From assembly GCA_015057505.1 (NCBI GenBank), contig SVEG01000010.1:47840-111839 (forward strand): a stretch of DNA of 64,000 nt, given 5' to 3'. The DNA comes from Lachnospiraceae bacterium (lineage in GTDB: Bacteria > Bacillota > Clostridia > Lachnospirales > Lachnospiraceae). The notes below the pieces were generated by a model. That model was given only the letters and a program-made list of their open reading frames with translations. It was not told the origin of the DNA and did no database searches. A program made the position numbers and the translations under genes. This document shows positions 61,556 to 64,000 of this stretch, one piece after another. How positions within the stretch are numbered: the first letter of the stretch is position 1; each line of letters begins with the position of its first letter.

Positions 61556-61651
61556 CTAGTGCCGTCTGTCATCTCCCTCTAACCATTTGCAAAGATATGT
61601 TACAACCATACCTGCCAATAAGGAGATCAAAAACTGTACTATGTACTCCAA
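61556..61651 (-). CDS. 31-residue holin-like/type I toxin-like peptide
   Basis: Start is a TTG at 61651 placed eight bases after GGAGGTGATTTT, a near-perfect ribosome binding site; stop TAG at 61556. The product starts MEYIVQFLISLLAGMVV, continues as one hydrophobic helix and ends TYLCKWLEGDDRRH. This form (short helix, then CKWL and a charged tail) matches small clostridial peptides annotated as putative holin-like toxins. A strong hairpin follows within 35 bases. If it is a type I toxin, an antisense RNA should overlap it; none could be shown. The region 61652-61740 holds nothing else. Confidence 0.7.
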   Translation of the reverse strand: MEYIVQFLISLLAGMVVTYLCKWLEGDDRRH

Positions 61652-61740
61652 AAAATCACCTCCTTCCGCCGGAAAGAGTCGACAGCAGAATTATTATAGC
61701 ATATCTTTACATTATTTTACAATATTTTCCTTTTTATTTT

Positions 61741-61784
61741 ATAAAAATACCCTATTGTAAGTTTCGTACCTACAATAGGGTATT
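61741..61784 (-). terminator. Terminator of the GH13 gene
   Basis: On the minus strand AATACCCTATTGTA and TACAATAGGGTATT form a perfect 14-bp stem around 11 bases, followed by TTTATAAAAT. It lies 19 bases after the stop codon. Confidence 0.9.
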
Positions 61785-61802
61785 AACTTTATCTATATTT
61801 GT

Positions 61803-63842
61803 CTAATACCTAAGTACCCAAGCCGAATACTCAGGTAACTCCACCTCAAGGAATCCGTCCTTAACCTCAAAAGGCCTCTCCCTAAAGGTATAATTATACT
61901 TACCGGTAAATGCAACTCTCGTCATAATCACATCATCCGGCACGCCTATCTGCCATACCGGAATTCTTACTTTCTCAAAGCCATCGCCACTGTTAACCAG
62001 CACAACAACTTTATTGCCATCGCAAAATCTTCCGTAGCCGATAATATTCTTTCTGCTGAAAAGTTCCTTATACGAGCCATTCTTAAGTGCAGGATTGTCC
62101 TTGTGAACCTTTATCATGCCCTTGTAAAACTCAAGCACGGTCTTATCTTCCCTACCCCACGGATAAGTTCTTCTGTTATCCGGGTCGGTCCATCCGCAAA
62201 CTCCAGCCTCGTCACCGTAATAAAGAGTCGGTGCTCCGGGCCAGGTCATCTGAATAACTATACCCTCTCTGAAGGTATGTCTTCTTACGCCTTCAGAAGC
62301 CGCGTCAGAACCAACAGTCGCAACTCTCCCGACCTTACGGTTGGTTCTCGTAAGGAATCTTGAATGATCATGATTAGAAAGCTCATTCATCGCCACCATA
62401 AGTGACTGTGTATTATATCTGGACATATGATGCATCATCGATGCGAAAAATACCTCTGCATTACCGCGAAGTTCCTCTTTATAATCGTCGCTGTGCTTCT
62501 GCATTCCTGTAAGGAACCATGTTACAGGCTCCATGAACGCGTCATAATTCATAACGCTGTCCCACTCGCCGCCTGAAAGCCATGCCGCGGGATCTCCGTA
62601 ATGCTCTGCAAAAATTATCGCATTAGGATTACTCTCCTTGACATTCCTGTAAAACTCTTTCCAAAAGTAATGGTTGTACTCAGGACTGTGTCCCAAATCC
62701 GCCGCAACATCAAGACGCCATCCATCCGCGTTAAAAGGCTCAGAAACCCATTTTCTTGCGATACGCATGATTTCCTTAAAGAGCGTCTCAGAATCCTCGT
62801 ATTTGAGCTTAGGAAGCGTTTTATGACCCCACCAGCCATCGAACTCCTCGTTGTCCGGCCAAACCGAGCCTTCTTTGAACCCAAAATACGAATTATACGG
62901 GCTACTTTCCGAAACATAAGCCCCCGGCTCGTAACTGCCGTTCTTCTCATATATCTTCTCATGGTCCATCCACTTATGGAACGAACCGCAATGATTGAAA
63001 ACTCCGTCAAGAATTACCTTAATGCCTCTCTCGTGGGCTTTCTTCACAAGTTCAATAAAGAGCTCGTTACTCGCCTCAAGATTCTCCCTGTCGGTAACCC
63101 TGTTAATATATCTTGTCGCATGACAATTATCAAAATCATCTGCCGCAAGGCATTCTCCCTCATCCTTGACAATTCTGCCAAAATGCGGGTCAATATGATC
63201 ATAATCCTGTATATCATACTTGTGGTTCGACGGCGACACAAAAAGCGGATTAAAATAAATCGCCTCAATTCCCAAATCCTCAAGGTAATCAAGCTTGTCG
63301 ATAACACCCTGCAAATCTCCGCCGTAAAACTCACGTATTCCGTCAGCCGCCGGATATTTTGCCCAATCATCCACCTTTACCGAATGCTTGTTAATATACA
63401 CATACTCTCTGTCCTCTACATCATTACTCTTGTCCCCGTTGTAAAAACGGTCCGTAAAAATCTGATAAAAAACAGCACCCTTCGCCCAGTCCGGTGTCTT
63501 AAAGCCCGGCATTATCTGAAAATCATAAAATGCCTCATGCTCTGCCGTAACACCCTTCTTGTTATAAAAACAAACCTGTGCGCCAGAATGTATCTCAAAA
63601 CAATAATTTGTAATCTCTTCCCCGGCATTCACTACCGCCGCATAAAAATCAAACCTGCCTTCGCTAAACTCCCTGCTTAAGACAAGTCTCTCGTTACCCC
63701 AAATCAAAAAAACCTCTGTCACGTTATCTTTTGCAGTCCTGATTCTAAGCTTAACAGCTTCCCCTTTATCAGGCTGCGCCGGTATGCGATACTCCCCTGT
63801 TCCGTCACTGTAAAGTGCCTCGAATATAATCTCTTCGCTCAT
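61803..63842 (-). CDS. Glycoside hydrolase family 13, neopullulanase/cyclomaltodextrinase-like
   Basis: 679 residues from the ATG at 63842, which has GAGGATGTGTGAT upstream. Residues 1-125 form a CBM34-like sandwich (FEALYSDGTGEYRIPAQPDK). The TIM barrel has the GH13 motifs: GVFNHCG (region I), DGWRLDVAADLGH with the nucleophile Asp (region II), AIIFAEHYGDP with the acid Glu (region III) and ELSNHDHSRF with the stabiliser Asp (region IV), then a C-terminal beta domain. No signal peptide, so it degrades maltodextrins, cyclodextrins or pullulan fragments inside the cell. Own promoter and terminator; the acetylesterase at 58734 also suggests polysaccharide use. Confidence 0.93.
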   Translation of the reverse strand: MSEEIIFEALYSDGTGEYRIPAQPDKGEAVKLRIRTAKDNVTEVFLIWGNERLVLSREFSEGRFDFYAAVVNAGEEITNYCFEIHSGAQVCFYNKKGVTAEHEAFYDFQIMPGFKTPDWAKGAVFYQIFTDRFYNGDKSNDVEDREYVYINKHSVKVDDWAKYPAADGIREFYGGDLQGVIDKLDYLEDLGIEAIYFNPLFVSPSNHKYDIQDYDHIDPHFGRIVKDEGECLAADDFDNCHATRYINRVTDRENLEASNELFIELVKKAHERGIKVILDGVFNHCGSFHKWMDHEKIYEKNGSYEPGAYVSESSPYNSYFGFKEGSVWPDNEEFDGWWGHKTLPKLKYEDSETLFKEIMRIARKWVSEPFNADGWRLDVAADLGHSPEYNHYFWKEFYRNVKESNPNAIIFAEHYGDPAAWLSGGEWDSVMNYDAFMEPVTWFLTGMQKHSDDYKEELRGNAEVFFASMMHHMSRYNTQSLMVAMNELSNHDHSRFLTRTNRKVGRVATVGSDAASEGVRRHTFREGIVIQMTWPGAPTLYYGDEAGVCGWTDPDNRRTYPWGREDKTVLEFYKGMIKVHKDNPALKNGSYKELFSRKNIIGYGRFCDGNKVVVLVNSGDGFEKVRIPVWQIGVPDDVIMTRVAFTGKYNYTFRERPFEVKDGFLEVELPEYSAWVLRY

Positions 63843-63869
63843 ATCACACATCCTCAAAATATTGTTGTG

Positions 63870-63898
63870 ATTATATCAAATTAGTCAAAAAAAAGCAA
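63870..63898 (-). promoter_or_regulatory. Promoter of the GH13 gene
   Basis: On the minus strand TTGCTT, 17-base spacer and perfect TATAAT, 28 bases before the start codon. Confidence 0.7.
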
Positions 63899-63911
63899 TA
63901 ATTTTAGACAG

Positions 63912-63944
63912 TAAAAAAGACAGCCGCTACAAAGCTGTCTTTTA
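63912..63944. terminator. Terminator near the right edge
   Basis: AAAAAAGACAGC and GCTGTCTTTT pair around nine bases. It ends a transcript entering from the right, or serves both sides. The last 56 bases (63945-64000) show no feature. Confidence 0.75.
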
Positions 63945-64000
63945 GGAGAAGGTATTTCGTTTTCTTATGAGTGTAGCAAAAACTATATAATGTATTGGGG

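Overview
The window looks like a chromosomal segment of a low-to-medium GC Gram-positive anaerobe, most likely a Lachnospiraceae-type Clostridium relative. This is inferred from strong AGGAGG-type ribosome binding sites, -35/-10 promoters with 17-base spacers, MutS2, VanW, TSCPD, an acyl-ACP thioesterase and a GH13 enzyme. No rRNA, phage, plasmid or CRISPR locus was seen. Most genes are on the minus strand.

Layout: 1-3.4 kb holds a partial Rpn-family nuclease, an ECF-like sigma factor with a large C-terminal extension, and a serine beta-lactamase-like hydrolase. 3.4-13.8 kb is a tight minus-strand run: two ABC exporters with unusual N-terminal extensions and zinc ribbons, a DUF1854 protein, two small unknown proteins, then pth and mfd. 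14-20.6 kb is on the plus strand: a zinc-peptidase-like lipoprotein, cysK, a degenerate E2/CAT-fold acyltransferase, a diguanylate cyclase and an NSS transporter. At 20.65-21.24 kb lies a nearly 600-bp palindromic element. 21.2-29.5 kb carries a GGDEF/EAL/PAS protein, trkA-trkH and a chemoreceptor ending in PilZ, so c-di-GMP making, breaking and sensing are clustered. 29.6-47 kb is mostly core: rlmD-type methyltransferase, YhaM-type nuclease, an HtrA-like protein without its catalytic triad, mutS2 with a two-component system, trmL, a second palindromic element, an aminotransferase/Lrp/AIR-synthase-like/VanW cluster, nth, a DEDD exonuclease and a B12-type radical SAM protein.

47-56 kb is an accessory stretch of small minus-strand genes: HepT/MntA and RelB/ParE toxin-antitoxin pairs, an SMI1/KNR4 protein and unknown neighbours that may be orphan immunity genes, a broken membrane-protein gene, three GNAT acetyltransferases, a kinase-like protein, a flavoprotein, NUDIX and MazG-like enzymes. 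56-64 kb returns to core functions: acyl-ACP thioesterase, a nucleobase permease with an attenuator-like leader, tRNA-Phe and tRNA-Gly, a GDSL acetylesterase, lgt, a 31-residue holin-like peptide and a neopullulanase-type GH13 enzyme.

The most unusual observation is the pair of palindromic elements at 20649-21240 and 38764-38957. They differ in size and in their outer arms, but share short core motifs at identical spacing (AGCGTCG/CTTAG on the left; GCTACGTC, GC-GNRA-GC and AGCGTGYC on the right). This suggests one dispersed family of structured elements. Other points of interest are the pseudo-protease, the ABC/DUF1854 locus and a perfect 14-bp inverted repeat over a consensus promoter.
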